This document shows, one piece after another, positions 20,206 through 32,760 of a stretch of 64,000 bases of DNA. A model generated the notes under the pieces. It made no database searches and had not been told where the DNA came from. It saw nothing but the letters and a program-made list of their open reading frames with translations. Location: NCBI RefSeq assembly GCF_963082655.1, contig NC_081556.1, forward strand, positions 2,294,001 to 2,358,000. Direction: 5' to 3'. Made by a program: the position numbers and the translations under genes. Numbering within the stretch: position 1 is the first letter of the stretch; each line of letters starts with the position of its first letter. Origin of the DNA: Stomoxys calcitrans (lineage: Eukaryota > Arthropoda > Insecta > Diptera > Muscidae).

Positions 20206-22683
20206 TTATGGATTTTCACCTGATTATGATGAAATGTGGTTTATATTCGCCTCTTTACTTGTTTCTTACTAGACTTATAATTTAATTTTAATGAAACAAA
20301 ATATTCTTTCTTTTTCAGGTAAGCTATATCTAAGCCATTCCTAAGTGTCTATGGTAAGTTTTTTCGAAACGTTTTAAATTCAATATTTAAATTCAGTTTG
20401 CTTAACAAAAGGAAATTAAGAATGTTTTGCTGAATTTTCAAAAAATTGTTATGAAAATTCATAAAATCCCATGTATTTGACTAAGCTCGTGTAGCACTGA
20501 AGACACTGGATTATGATATGCAACTTGTTGAAGAGCTATTGCAGAGGTGAAACCTAAAAAAATATCACAATCTAAGGAGTTATGTAAAAAACACAAAAAT
20601 ATGTGCCCCCCTTCAAGGCCATGGCTAGGTTGACTTTTAATGACGTTAGTATCAATATTCTTGATACTTCATAGGATCTTGGACAAATTTTCGAGGAGTG
20701 CTAAACACTGAATGACTAAGTTCCCATCCTATGGTGGAGAGTTTACAAATAGCTTATCTAGCACCTTAAACCTTTTTTTGTTGCCCCTCGTATGTATGCA
20801 ACATCCGATGTTTGTCGGTATGGTTATCTTGACTCAATGTGTTCCAGTGTACATTGTAAACACAGTGCCAGTTTTATATTTTAAGTAATTTACACAGTAA
20901 TTGGGAATTAACCTAAATAAGTGTAATATATATAAAACTGTGGAAAAACTTCCTCCCATAAAAATACACTCACACACATACATATAGCTACAAGTAGAGC
21001 AAATTAAGAGCACACGTGCACAGTTTTCTACAGCTCAGCAAGCCAAATCGAAAGGCAAAGCAAAAAAAAAGGACTGGAAGTAAAGCCAGTGAGAGGAGCA
21101 GCATGGCAGCGAAACAGAAAGGGCGAAGGCCAACACTGCCTTATACAAGTCTATTCATAATGCCTGGCATGGTAGCAGGTATGAAACGAATGCATTTATC
21201 ACTCGCGCTGACTGGCACCTCTACCAAAAGAATGGTGGTAAACGCAAACCTTTTACAAAATGACCACAGTCCATTTTCGTGTCCGGCAACATATTCGCGC
21301 GCGCACACACACACACACGCTGTTCATGGGCCAAGGCAACGATGTGAAATCCTGGTTCCTTGGGGTATAACAAATATCTCGTGGCATTCTTGCCTTCTTT
21401 GTGGTTGGGGTTTTTTTTTGTAAAGAGTTTGCCTTTTACCTCTTTGCCGTTGCTTGTGTATGGCATACGTTTATTATTTGTAGCCTACTTTTAGGCTACA
21501 TAAGGGTTTTGTGTGGCCAAACTGAAACTGAGCTCTTTGGATTTCCCCCTTTTAGTTTGTAGGGAAACATTTTTTCATTCTCCGCTATGTTTCTTGTTTT
21601 TCCCTCATTTTGTGTTCACTTGGAGTCTATGGCTTGGTCGATATGAGTTTGAGTGTGTGTGTGGTTATGTGTGCTTGTTATTAAATATTAACACAAAATG
21701 GTCTCTTTCTGCATGTTGTGCCCATGTTTGAGCTCTGAATTAAATGCATGCACATAAATATAAATGAAATTTTGTATTTATTCAACATTTGGTAGCAAGA
21801 CTGGCAACTACTGCCAGTTGAACTGCAAACTGCACCTAAATGTTTGGTGTGATGACACACAAACATACACACACACACACACATACGCTCACTTTTGTCC
21901 ATGTAGCATTACCTACTGCTTGCTACTTGCTTGCATATGCATTTAATTTGTGCCATTCGGTGGAAAAACTATTTAACACCAACATAAAATGGATACAATG
22001 GACAGACGAAGCACATGGACAGACAGACATATTCGCTACTACAAAATAGTTGGCTGCTTTCATACTCATCGTCTCATAATAAGCAACTCATTGCCATCAT
22101 CATTAGCATCATCGCTTCATTTGATGGTGATGGCACATGAATGCCTGAGTTTGGGATGCATGATTTTAAACACACTCGAGCATGTACAAACCTACACACA
22201 CACACACACACACACACAGATGTACTTGGCTTAAACAAGATTAAACGGAGCAACATTGATGTTGGTACTTAACAGTTGGGTTGTATCGCTGATAACAGCC
22301 ACCACAGCCAGCAGCACCGCCACCCTCCCTCTCAGGCTCATTTAACTTGAGTATAAATGCACATATTCATGCTGTTAAGCCATTTCGTTCACTTTTAGTC
22401 TGCAAAAATTAAGTTAATGCTCTGTCATGAATAAGTAAATAACTATGAATGTTTCTACCGAAAACGGGGGACAGACAGAGACAGAAAGAGAGTGAACATG
22501 GAAAAGAGAGGAAGATAAATGATTCTATTGCCAGCAACTTAATATTAAAAATAAGCTCAAAAAACGAGAGCTAAGTGAAAAATGGTAAAACATTTTTTTT
22601 TTGCGAAGCAAGCAAATTTAAGATTTTCTTTATTAAATGAAAAATTTACATATTTTTATATATTTATAATTTTTTTTTTGATT
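20206..22683. other. Unique non-coding sequence with microsatellites
   Basis: It holds (CA)n runs at 21302-21318, 21868-21884 and 22194-22218. A weak R1 end-B remnant occurs at about 20650-20745 ('ttcccatcctatggtggaga'). The plus-strand frame 21016-21423 is Lys/Arg-rich at its start and crosses the CA run; I do not regard it as a gene. Confidence 0.45.
22194..22218. repeat. (CA)n microsatellite
   Basis: An uninterrupted CA run of about 12 units. Confidence 0.9.
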
Positions 22684-22768
22684 TAGAGCGCACAACAAGC
22701 CAAATACTGGCTTGGGTGTATGCCTATAGTGACATGGGACGGATTAATATCCGCACCCTCTTTTCATC
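22684..22768 (+). mobile_element. LINE-L 3' end fragment
   Basis: It matches the LINE-L 3' UTR: 'tagagcgcacaacaagccaa', 'atactggcttgggtgtatgc', 'catgggacggattaatatcc' and 'gcaccctcttttcatcctac'. Confidence 0.8.
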
Positions 22769-22914
22769 CTACCATAATATAAAATAATCTAATATAAAAT
22801 TTTTTAAACATTTTTTGGAAATGGTATACAATCTTGTCGCGTGTGTCCATAGGTCGAAGGCTCGTCATTCACATTCTAGTACCCTATCGGTTAACTTTCA
22901 ATCGACTAAGGGTA

Positions 22915-23052
22915 GTCACTTGAGATAAGACGTTTACTGTGTCATTGCCCGCCCTCGCGGCTAACAGACAACGGCACTTAGATGGGGACGCAGTACCAGA
23001 CATGAATCGACATAGGAGCATGGTATGGAAAACAATTAGGGATTTTTTAAGG
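22915..23052 (+). pseudogene. LINE-L ORF2 C-terminal fragment
   Basis: The words 'tgtcattgcccgccctcgcg gctaacagacaacggcactt agatggggacgcagt' match the CCHC-to-C-terminus region of LINE-L (compare 19.10-19.19 kb). It lies downstream of a separate LINE-L 3' UTR fragment, so at least two insertions or a rearrangement are required. It abuts R3. Confidence 0.75.
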
Positions 23053-23054
23053 AG

Positions 23055-25240
23055 TAATTGGGGTTGCCACTCAGACATTAAGCCCTTAAAGTAAATATAA
23101 ACTTCGTGCTCTACTCTTAAATACTTTTTATATGAGCCCCATATTAGCATGGTTAGTAAATAAGTCCTGTTTTGGGTTGAAGTGGAACCCTCAGGGTCTT
23201 TGTCCCGAAAGTGAGTATCAATTTCTTACTCTACTCTCAAACAGCTTTAATTTGAGCCCCATATTGCCTTGGTCGGTAAATTTGTCCGATTTGGCAGGTA
23301 TTTTGGTGTGCGACGGCGCCCCAAGGTAACTATAAGAAGCCAACAAAATTTCATTGGTATCGTCTTTTGAAAATTAGGATTGGGGAGGAATGGCACCTCA
23401 GACATTTTGCCTCAACTATGGATATAAAATTTTTGCTGCAAATTTTGCCATGATCGTTAAATATAGGTGGTATTTTGAGCCTGGGGCGATCACCCCGAAA
23501 CTTTGCCCATAAATAGATATCAAATTGATTCTTTGGTCCCAAATATTTTGGTTTGAGCCCCATATTGCTACACTCATAGAAATTTGTTAGTAAAAACACC
23601 AAAAATGTTTGTTGTTACAGCAGAAAGTCTGCTGAAAATGGGACACAGTCATTGTTTTCTCCTGATTTCAAGTTTAAAAATTTTAAAAAAATATCAAAAA
23701 TTTCATAAATATTTTTAAATTTCAATATTCCTTTTTTATCTTTCGATTTTACAAAAATATAAAGCAAAATATTTTCCAATTTTTAACATTTTGCAAATTT
23801 TTGGGCGAATTTAAGAAACAGCAAACAAAATAACTACTACTTTTATATTAATGCTTTTAAACACAAAGTTAACGACTAAAATTGGTAATTTTTTATTAAT
23901 ATATAGCAAATGCTTCAATTGTTGTTAAGGAGTTCAAAATTTTTTAACGGGTTTATTGAAAAGTTTACAATTTTTAATTTTATATCGGTAGACGGTGTTT
24001 GCTGACTAATTTGCTGACTAATTTTTCCGGGTGTATTGTCGAAAAATAAGTTCCGTTTAGGGGGAACTTTAGGTCGTACCCCCAAGCACTTGGCCGCAAA
24101 ATAGGATATCATATTCGTTTTCTACCTTCAAATGCCATTCATTAGAATCCCATGTTGTCATAAATCGTCAATAAATCGTCACCTGGATATTTGAGTTTTA
24201 ATGTCACATTCGCAATCTACTCCTAATTACCTTTGATTTAGGGCCCATATACCCATGGTGGCTAATATTCCCATTTTGGGATTTTCGGCGTTGGGACGAG
24301 CGTCTATTACATGGATCTAATTTTTTTCTCATATTCCTAATCTACGGCCAAAAGCTTTTCATTCGAGTCCCATATTGACATGAGCGGTCAATATATATGT
24401 TTGGTGAAGTTTCGGGGTTGGGGCGGCCCGCTGGGTACTTGGACCAAAATTTTAATACTGTATTCATTTTCTAGTCTCTAATACCTTTGATTTGATAAGC
24501 ATATTGTGCCCATCGGTCCACTTTTGGTTTTGGGTGGCGTTTTTGGGGTAAGGGGGAGGGACCTATGTTTCCTTCCAGACAAACTTACACAATCTGTGAA
24601 AATTTTAAGAAAATCGGTGTTTGATTCTACGGAACAAACAAAAAACCGAGTCCCATATAGTCATGATGGGCCATGTGCTCATTTATGGCATATTTGGTAG
24701 GTAGGGTAACCCCCTATTTGATTTTGTATGCCAGATTCACAATCTACTCCCGAATACCTTTCATTTGAGGCCCATATTGACATGAACGTCCAAAATGTCT
24801 GTTTGGGGGAATTTCGGGGTTGATGCGGCCCGATGGGTACTTAGACCCAAATTTTAATACCATGTTCGTATTCTATTTTGCAATACCTTTCAGTTGAATC
24901 CCATATTGTCCCGATCGGTCCACTTTTGATTTTCATTGGTATTTTTGGGTAACGGGGGAGGGTCCGCCCTCTTCCGAAATCAACAAATTATAAAGCCTTT
25001 TTCTTCTTTCAGTCCATATTCGCAATCTACTCACAAACACCTTTCATTTGAATTCCATATTGTCATGATCATCCAAAAAACCTATTTTAGAGGGTTTTGG
25101 GGTTGGGCGGCCCTGTTTTTAATATGAAATTCGTACTCTACTCCTGAATACATTTCATTTGATTACCATATTGTGCCGATCGGTCCACTTTTATTTTTGG
25201 GTAGTACTTTTAGGGTAAGGGGGTTTGTATTTTTTTGTAC
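23055..25240. repeat. R3 tandem-monomer repeat array
   Basis: Monomers of roughly 116-155 bp carry 'ctactcycaaatacctttca tttgagccccatattg', 'catgrtcggtaaat', 'ttttggggttggggcggccc' and 'acttggacc'. The 'gagccccatattg' word or a variant recurs near 23134, 23254, 23555, 24365, 24650, 24766, 24896 and 25050. The array is interrupted by R6 (23570-24036). No ORF. An oppositely oriented R3 lies at 30.5-31.1 kb. Confidence 0.75.
23570..24036. mobile_element. R6 element nested in R3
   Basis: The left end 'acactcatagaaatttgtta g' and right end (reverse complement 'acacccggaaaaattagtca gcaaa') are similar and inverted. R3 sequence resumes on either side. The left part carries 'cagcagaaagtctgctgaaa', as in other R6 pieces (53.4 and 57.9 kb). 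Most of the inside is AT-rich with no coding potential. Confidence 0.6.
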
Positions 25241-27779
25241 TGCTTTTCTTAAAATTTCTTTAATTTGTTTTTTTAATTATTTTAGTTAATTTTTTTATTA
25301 TTTTTACTACATTTGTTGCAAATTTTGATTTAAATTTGTAACTATAAACATGGTAAATGATAGCTGTATATTATGGTAAATGCTTCCAGCTTTACTTCTT
25401 GTGCTCCCTTGTTTTTGTTTGTTTTTGCCCCATAACGTTTCACCAGTATATTGTCCGTTAAATACCTTCGGTGGAAAAAGTGTATGAAACCCTCTCATAA
25501 ATTTTGGAATCGTTCCATAATCCTTGTTCTGTTATTTTCCCTCATACTGCATAAGAGCACTGGCTATGTATGCGCATTGTACTGGCGGCACAGAGCTGTG
25601 TGTGTGGGGGATGGATGTGTTGTAGATGAATGCCAGCAAGTCGATGATGCAGATTTAATGACTGATATTTTAATTTTTCATATGGACAATCATACAGTCC
25701 AGTACACTCGAAGTCAGCCAAAAGTCAGTGACTGGCTCCCCACTCATTCTGTGTCGCGTCCACCAACTCCTCATGCCCATGAAATAACCCCAAGCATGCA
25801 AATCTTTTTCAATGACTTTAACCAACAAAGGAATTACTTGAGCTTTGCATGTACATATAAGTATGTCTATACATATGGGTAACTGATATGTGAATGCACT
25901 TAAAAAAAAAAAAGAAAAACATTTTTGTTAAATCGTATATTAAATAGCCATGTAAACAAAATTTTTTTTCAATATTTTTAGTTTGAACGAGTTTAGAATA
26001 GACTAAACAGCACAAGATTAGTTTTTCCAATAATAACCCAAGGATAATGAGGCTGCAAACTTTCAATTTATATTTCTCTGCCCTTTTCAAGTGGCTAAAT
26101 TAGCTTTAGATTTTCTTCGGGTGTAAACGTGCATTGCATACTCCTACATGGGTTTCTGCAGTGCACTCTTCTGCCATGTCAGTGCTGCAATGGCTGTGCA
26201 AAACAAACCAACGAAGGAACGAAAAACCAAGCGACCCCAGTAGTCCGTCCTTCGGTGTTTCTGCAATGTTAAGCGTTGTTAGCAATTCCTTTTTTAATTC
26301 GCTCTCTTCATCATTGCGCTCATTGAAATTGTAGTTGTTGCTATCTGTATTGGGTGTGGGTATGGGGGTGGGGGTGTGGTGGAGTGGTGAGCTGTGACCG
26401 TGGGAATGTAAGCGGATGCGGATGTGGCAGAGGCTGTAGTGGTAATGATGGTGGCGGCAAAGACAGTGGCTGCTACTACTCACTCTGGCTGGTTAAGTTT
26501 TGCTTGCCCTGCTGCTGTATAAGCTTTGCAATTAAGTAATATGTCCTTGGTAGGATAATGTTAAGTGGCGCGTGAAATTACATTAATCATTGATGGTATT
26601 TACTCTCGTTTTAGCCGCTCTTGTGTGCACCCTCCAAACGGGCACACAAGACCGGGGGGAAGGGTGGGGGCCAAAGATATGTTTTAAGTCATTTTTTGTA
26701 CTTGATGCTGATGTTGGAGGAGAGTGATTTCATCACTGTTTCTTGATGGACTGACTGACTCACTCCTCAGACTGCTTTTGGTGATTGTTCAAGCTCTTGT
26801 TTGCATTTGTTCTTATTTCGGCTTTGTCAATGACTTCAATGGCCTGCCAATGTGTCAATAAAAAAGGATTTTTAGTTGGGTCCCCTTCCCTCTGCCTCTC
26901 TCTCCAATTCTCTTTGTGTTTTTTGTCTTTCGACTCGATAAAATGACGAGGAAAAAGGATAATGTCAAATTAAAATTAATTATGTATTAATTGGTCTCCA
27001 TGGCAAGGCGGTGGTTGATTTGAAACTCGTGCTTGGTCCTTTTTGGTTTGTTTGTGTGTGTGTGTGTGGTGATAATCCTTTGCACTGTTTGATCTGCTCG
27101 CTCTGTTATGTTTAATTTATGTATGGTATTAGCATGTCTCTTAGTTGGAGTTTTACGGGTTAGTCCTTTTTTTTTGTTATTTGGCAGAAGAGCCATGGCA
27201 ACATGACAACTGACAGCAAATCCTAATCGACAGACTATTTAGCACATATCGAAGGATTGAGGGTAGCTCTATAGCTGATGTTGCTGCTGGCGTTTCAAGC
27301 TTCACACAAAGTAGATAAGCTGCTGGAGGCCAGACAAGGGTTTGCATTTTGTGTGCGAACACTTTGTGGCTGTAGCATGCGATTTACACCTGTCCCAAAG
27401 GTAGGTGTTGGCATGTTTTAGCCACCACGTTTGTTCCATCAGGTCCAACTATCCTTGGGGGCTGATACAGATTCAAATAAATCTTTCTTATTATCCTTGT
27501 AGCTAAATGTCTTTGTCTTTTCCTTGTCTCCTAAGGACACTAAGATTAACGGAGAGCTTTTTTAGATTTCTTTTTTTTTGGTTTTCCTTTTTTCTGCCTT
27601 GGGCTAAAAGTTGTGCTGGTTGTGCTTCGGCACTAATTTGCACTTTGCTAGATAAACTCATTGTAGCTACTGTGTAAGGATTTGTTTTATGTTCAACACT
27701 TACACAGCACCCACACATAGTCGTTAACATCTACATCAAAGCAACAGAGAGGTAAGCACACACACAAAATGTACTTCAC
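25241..27779. other. Unique non-coding sequence
   Basis: It is a mixture of AT-rich and, at 25.45-26.5 kb, moderately GC-richer DNA. It includes a GT/GGGGGTG-rich patch (26351-26385) and (TG)n at 27053-27068. The plus frame 25451-25882 (143 codons) and the minus frame 26106-26483 (125 codons) are the longest non-repeat frames here, but neither shows a domain I recognise and both contain low-complexity stretches. A host exon cannot be excluded. Confidence 0.4.
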
Positions 27780-27789
27780 ATTACACTGT

Positions 27790-28640
27790 GAAACTTGAAA
27801 TAGGACGCTATATGGGGTAGATGTTGGATTTTTGGACCATAAAGTACCCCAAACAAATTCAAACAAAGGCATTTAGTTTGAACTTGAGATACCCACCACC
27901 TCGGTTATATATAAAACACATTTCGTTAAAATCTGGTGAAATAATGCACGATTCTGAACCTAAGGCAAGTTAGGTCCGAGTCAACCTCAGCTTACTGTTT
28001 TTAAAATTTCCGCGACATCGGACAATAAGTTCGGCTTTTTGGGCCTGAGACCTTATATTGGGAGATGGGTTTATATGGATTAAGATAGAACCACATTCAC
28101 CACAATCTTTATAGAAATCCCTGTGCAAAATTTCAGCCAAATCGGGTAATAAATGCAGCATTTATGAGCCTAAGACCCTTAATCGGAAATTAGTCTATAT
28201 GGGGGCTATATTAAGATATAAACCGATTTAAAACCATATAAGGCACGGATATTCAGGATCTTAACGGATCTTAACAAAACATTGAATCAAATTTCAGCCA
28301 AAACGAGTATTGAATGCAGCTTTTAAGACCCTAAGTCAAGAGATCGGTCTATATGGGGGGCTATATTAAGACATAGACCGATTTAAACCACATTCGACAC
28401 GGATATCCAGGATCTTAACGCAAAACATTGATCCAAATATCAGCCAAAACGGGTAATGAATGCCGCTTTTATGAGCCCTAATGCAGCTTTTAAGACCCTA
28501 AATCAACAGATCGGGCCTAAATAGAGACTATATAAAGATATTGTCGGATATAGCGTGATTTTAACAGACAGAAGGACAAGCAAACAGACGGACGGATGAA
28601 CATAGCTAGATCGCCTTAGATTTTTACGAGGACCATGGGT
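27790..28640. repeat. R1-like repeat, variant monomers
   Basis: Repeated words include 'tctatatgggggctatatta agatat', 'aaccgatttaaaaccatat', 'ggatattcaggatcttaacg', 'aaatttcagccaaaacgggt' and 'gcttttaagaccctaa'. Near 28.57 kb comes 'cagacagaaggacaagcaaa cagacggacggatg', the GACA block typical of these repeats, followed by 'catagctagatcgcctta'. Confidence 0.7.
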
Positions 28641-28682
28641 ATATATACTTTGTTGGTAATAAATATTTTGAATATACCCCCA

Positions 28683-28812
28683 TCCAGTTGTGGTGGGTCG
28701 TGGGGTCGTGGGTTCGATTCCCGCCAGAAGCCTTGGTCTGTCTCTACTATGGACTTTAAATTGGCTAAGTGAGTCCGTAAAGGACTGCCGCTCTTACCTA
28801 ACCTAACATACA
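28683..28812 (+). mobile_element. SINE-B, 5'-truncated
   Basis: The B box is 'gtgggttcgattcccgcc', followed by 'gccttggtctgtctctacta', 'ctaagtgagtccgtaaagga' and the tail 'cttacctaacctaaca'. The A box is missing. Confidence 0.85.
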
Positions 28813-29098
28813 CCGTGCCAATTCTACGGTGGATAATTCGCACGTAAAATCAGCGGCTTTCAAGCTAATTTTGTTCGAACAGAAGAAGAAAAATTCATAT
28901 AGAAAATGGAAAACGTGCACGCGTTTTATGTTGCTAACCGAATATGAGATGCAATGCTAGAAAGTTCTTCATCCGAAGACGAGGATGTGATTTTTACTTT
29001 ATTTTTTAGTGGAAATGACTACATATGGACATATGAACATGTTCGATTGAAAGTGCCAAAAGTGTAATACTATGAGAGGGTTCGGGCGACATTTTAAA
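28813..29098. other. Non-coding sequence, no feature recognised
   Basis: No repeat family or coding signal. Confidence 0.3.
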
Positions 29099-29099
29099 T

Positions 29100-29139
29100 A
29101 CAACTCCCATATAGGGAGTTGTGCCTATATGGGAGTTGT
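29100..29139. repeat. Compound palindrome
   Basis: The 15-bp arms 'acaactcccatatag' (29100-29114) and 'ctatatgggagttgt' (29125-29139) are perfect inverted repeats with a 10-nt loop. The left part alone (about 29101-29121) is also nearly palindromic, so two alternative hairpins are possible. The sequence resembles the 'ctcccatata' core of R1. Confidence 0.85.
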
Positions 29140-29167
29140 ACCTATCCATACAGTATCTTACTCCCGG

Positions 29168-29220
29168 TAGGGTATTGTATGGTCGACCCCGCAAGACGTA
29201 TGCCTTTCCTTCCTGATTTT
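29168..29220 (-). repeat. R2 terminal fragment
   Basis: On the minus strand it reads as an R2 head: 'caggaaggaaaggcatacgt', then 'cttgcggggtcgaccataca ataccct'. It aligns with 10.62-10.66 and 44.82-44.87 kb. Confidence 0.65.
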
Positions 29221-30412
29221 TTCTTAAAATTATGGCTTTTTAAAAAGAAAGCTCATTAAATGTTTTTTTTTTTAAGTTTGTTGCTTTGTGTCATAGGGGT
29301 GTATGGAAATCCAATCATTCACGCACCCACCCAAGCAAGTAAACACCCACATTGGAACCAGTATAGGTTCATTTTTGTTATGGTAAACTGTTTAGAAGGC
29401 GTTGTTAGTTCCATTAAGTAACCTTCACTTATTGCAAATACCGACAGAGACAGAGTGAAACTCTATTTCTACGTGTATAAATGAAAATGATGTTTGTTGG
29501 GACTGTGTCGAAAGGATTTTGGGACTGCTTTCAGGATTATTTGATTTCAAATTCATTTTGATAACTACTACTAACATGGTTGTAGAAAGTAAATGTAAGA
29601 GGTTTTCACTTGCTTAGATAACAATATGTAATGGCCATGGCGAACATCAAACCAATTCAAAAGCAAATCAAAAGCCAACCCAAAAGGATACAACTGAAAT
29701 TCTATTCGAAATGTTCAAAGTTCATCAAGAGGGTCCTTTTATAAGTGTTGGCCTGTTCCAAACACCAAAAACAGATATCTTGCCATTCTCGAAGGCAATG
29801 TGTGAGGCAGTGTGTGTCTTTGTATATGAATGTGTAGTGCATTGGTCTTTGTGAAGAGCCCTCTAAGATAATTGAATGAATTTAAGAACAGTGTTTACTA
29901 AGAAAGATGTAGACAAGATTTGCCAACAAATAAGTTGATGAGATCTTTAGGTCATCAAGGGGAGGTGCACGAAAGGCAGGCAAAATGTTGAAAGCAAGGC
30001 TTGCCACAATGGGTAATTGTATGGGTGTATCTTTTGCATGGTTTATTAGTCATGTATGGCATCTTTACTTGGGCTATTAGATATGAAAAAAGAAAAAAAC
30101 CTTTTATATTTATTTTTTTTAAAGACAATCCCCATTAAGATTGGGAAAAATATGCTTTAAAAAAATCACTAATAAATTGGAGAACTATATTATAAAAATG
30201 TTAAACACAAAAAATATAAATAACTAGAAAAACAGAAAGACCGAAAGTGGAGAGTGCATAGTGGGGTTAACAATGGAAGCCACGTGCATTGGAATTTTGA
30301 AAGTTTGCATTGTGAGATAACCCAAAAAGGAGGGGAAATCTTATTTTGTGCAAACAAGAATATGTATAAATTTTTAGGGTCAAAATTGGTAATTTTGACT
30401 TGTTGCCAACAG
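29221..30412. other. Unique AT-rich non-coding sequence
   Basis: No repeat family or coding signal is recognised. Confidence 0.4.
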
Positions 30413-30470
30413 AGGTAAGGTAGGTTAGGTTAGAGTGGCAGTCCTTTACAGACTCACTTAGACAAATTTA
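30413..30470 (-). mobile_element. SINE-B 3' fragment
   Basis: Minus-strand 'ctaagtgagtctgtaaagga ctgccactctaacctaacct' is the SINE-B body end and tail. Confidence 0.8.
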
Positions 30471-30524
30471 AATGAATGTGTTGTGCTTTGTTTTTTTGTT
30501 CCGAAAGACTCAAAAATGGGTGAA

Positions 30525-31080
30525 AATAGGATGCTTCAGTTTGTGATATCTTTGAGAATATTTTTCAAAAACACCAGATCTCAGAAATGGTCGATATAGA
30601 AAATTTGGGGTCAAATAACCGTGGGGGACTCACTGCCCCAAAACCCAACCAAACGGGCATGTTTAATGATTGGGAAAATATGGGCATCAAATGACAGATT
30701 TTTAAGTGTAGAGTATGAACTTGCTAAAACAATTTAACCCCAAGTGTCGAGGGCTCCGCCCCACCCCAAAAACCCGGCCAAAAATTACATGTTTACCGAT
30801 TTGGGCAATATGGGTATCAAATGCAAGGTAATTGGAAATAGAATACGAAATTTGTGTAAAACTTAAGGTCAAGTACCAAAATCACCCCCAGACGGACATG
30901 TAGGACAATCGGGACTATTTGGGATTGCAACGAAAGGTACTTTGGGATTTTTTCCCAGGCGGGTCGCCCAGCCCCAAAATTAGGCACCAAATGGATATGT
31001 ATACCGAACGGGACAAGATGGGACTAAAACGAAAGCTATTTGAGAGAAGAATATGAAAATTGTATAAACATTTCACAGAT
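30525..31080 (-). repeat. R3 repeat, inverted orientation
   Basis: Read on the minus strand, the R3 words recur: a 'catttgatacccatattgcc' type word, 'ggtttttggggtggggcgga' and 'attctatttcc'. The orientation is opposite to the 23-25 kb array. Confidence 0.7.
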
Positions 31081-31456
31081 AAATTTAATTTTGAAAACTA
31101 ACAACTTTTGTCGAAAAATCAACGAAGTACAAATTTGTTATTAAAAGGCACTCTGTGCAAGCCAACAAAACACTACAACAGCTATTATTAGTAAGCAAAA
31201 CAACAGAAGCATTATAAGCAACCATGCCACACATGTGCTGTGCTGCACAGCTTCGGTGTGTGTGCGGTTGGTGGTTAGTTTAATTTCTTTTTTTCGGCTG
31301 GCGTTGCTTGTTTTCGTTCGTTTACTGCTACTTTCGTGTTTCTCTCTGACTCCCTAGCTACTTTTATCCTTATAAACAATTTTTATAATTTTGCCACCGC
31401 GGAGGTTTGAACTTACGATCTCATGTTAGGTAGTCTTGCACACATCCTCTAGCCTC
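31081..31456. other. Non-coding sequence
   Basis: Unique sequence without a recognisable feature. Confidence 0.35.
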
Positions 31457-32760
31457 CTTATCTGTATATATAAAAGAGTTGTGTGACTGACTGATCATTG
31501 CCCAGCCCAAAAGGCTAAAGCTAGAATCATGAAATTTTGCATAAATGTTGGCCTTGGCCCATAAGCACGGGATAAGGCTGGATGTGTTGATATTCGTACG
31601 TTTAGGTACTAAAAAGTACGAAATATTTGCCCAGAGCGAACGGAAAGGCCTAAAATCATGATCTTGGGCTCGAATTAAAGAGCGTATCGGAAAAATAAGA
31701 TTTGGCATTAAAATGTGGAAAATCGTACCGGAAGTGGGACAAATAATACGTTTAGTACCGCAATTGGTACTATTTGGTACTTTCTTTGTAAATTGAACTA
31801 GAGTTCCAAATTTTGGAACTTAGGTACACTATGGCAACCATAATTGGGTGACTATAAGAGTTTTTGGAAATTTGTACATTTAGGTACTAAAAAAAGTACC
31901 AAAAAGGTACGAAATGGGTGTAATTTGATGATGGTGAAAAGAAAAAATAAAATAAACGGGAGAAAACGTACGTTTAATACTAAATTTGGTACCATATGGT
32001 ACTTTTTTTTTACAGATGGAGCTAGAGATCTAAAATTTGGCATTTAGCTACAACTAGGAAATATATGATAATATACTAAATGATCTATTCAAAATTCGTA
32101 CATTTTGGTACCAAAATTGGCGTCATTAAGTACTTTCTTTACAGTTGGAGCTAGAGGTCTGAAATTTGGCATGAAGTTACAACAAGGAAAAATATGATGG
32201 AAGACAATGATCTCTTTACAATTCGTACATTTTGGTACCAATATCGGTACCATTTCTAACTTTCTGTGCAGATGGAGCTAGAGGACTGAAATTTTGGGAT
32301 GTAGGTAAAACTTAGAAATATATGATGCCCGACTAAATGATTTTTTCTCAATTCTAACATTTTGGTACAAAATTGGTACTATTTAGTACTTTCCTTGTAG
32401 ATGGAGATAGATGTCCGAAATTTGGGATGTAGGTTCAACTAAGAAGTACATGCTGATTTATTTACGATTCGCTCATTTTGGTACCAAAATTGGCACCATT
32501 TGGTACTTTCTTCGTAGATGAAGCTAGAGGTCTGAAACTGAAAGCATGTTGGTAAAAATAAGAAATATATGATAGGTGACTATATGATCTATTAAAAATG
32601 AGGTACCAAAACGTGTACCATTTGGCCCTTTTTTCAGATGAGGCTAGTGGTCTAAAATTCGGAATGTAGGTACAAGAAGAAAATATATAATGGGTGACTA
32701 AATGATAACATCCAAAAAGTGCAAAATAGGTACTAAAACATATAAAATTGTTCTAATGCT
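31457..32760. mobile_element. R4 repeat, tandem monomers of about 117-129 bp
   Basis: It begins 'ctgtatatataaaagagttg tgtgactgactgatc', followed by 'ctagaatcatgaaattttgc'. At least six monomers follow with 'cattttggtaccaaaattgg', 'accatttggtactttcttcg', 'agatggagctagaggtctga aatttgg' and 'aagaaatatatgatgggtga c'. The 'atggagct' word recurs at about 32017, 32145, 32272, 32401, 32518 and 32638. The 'tatataaaagagttg' start is of a kind I have seen in Helitron-like non-autonomous insect repeats, but no CTRR-type 3' end is demonstrated. No ORF. Confidence 0.7.

Noticed and set aside
25451..25882. 143-codon plus-strand ORF as a host gene
   Set aside because: No domain is recognised and there is no clear splice or promoter context. 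It remains possible but unsupported.
26106..26483. 125-codon minus-strand ORF (His-rich start, acidic middle) as an exon
   Set aside because: The His/Pro part is low-complexity CAC/CCA sequence. I cannot support splice sites or homology.
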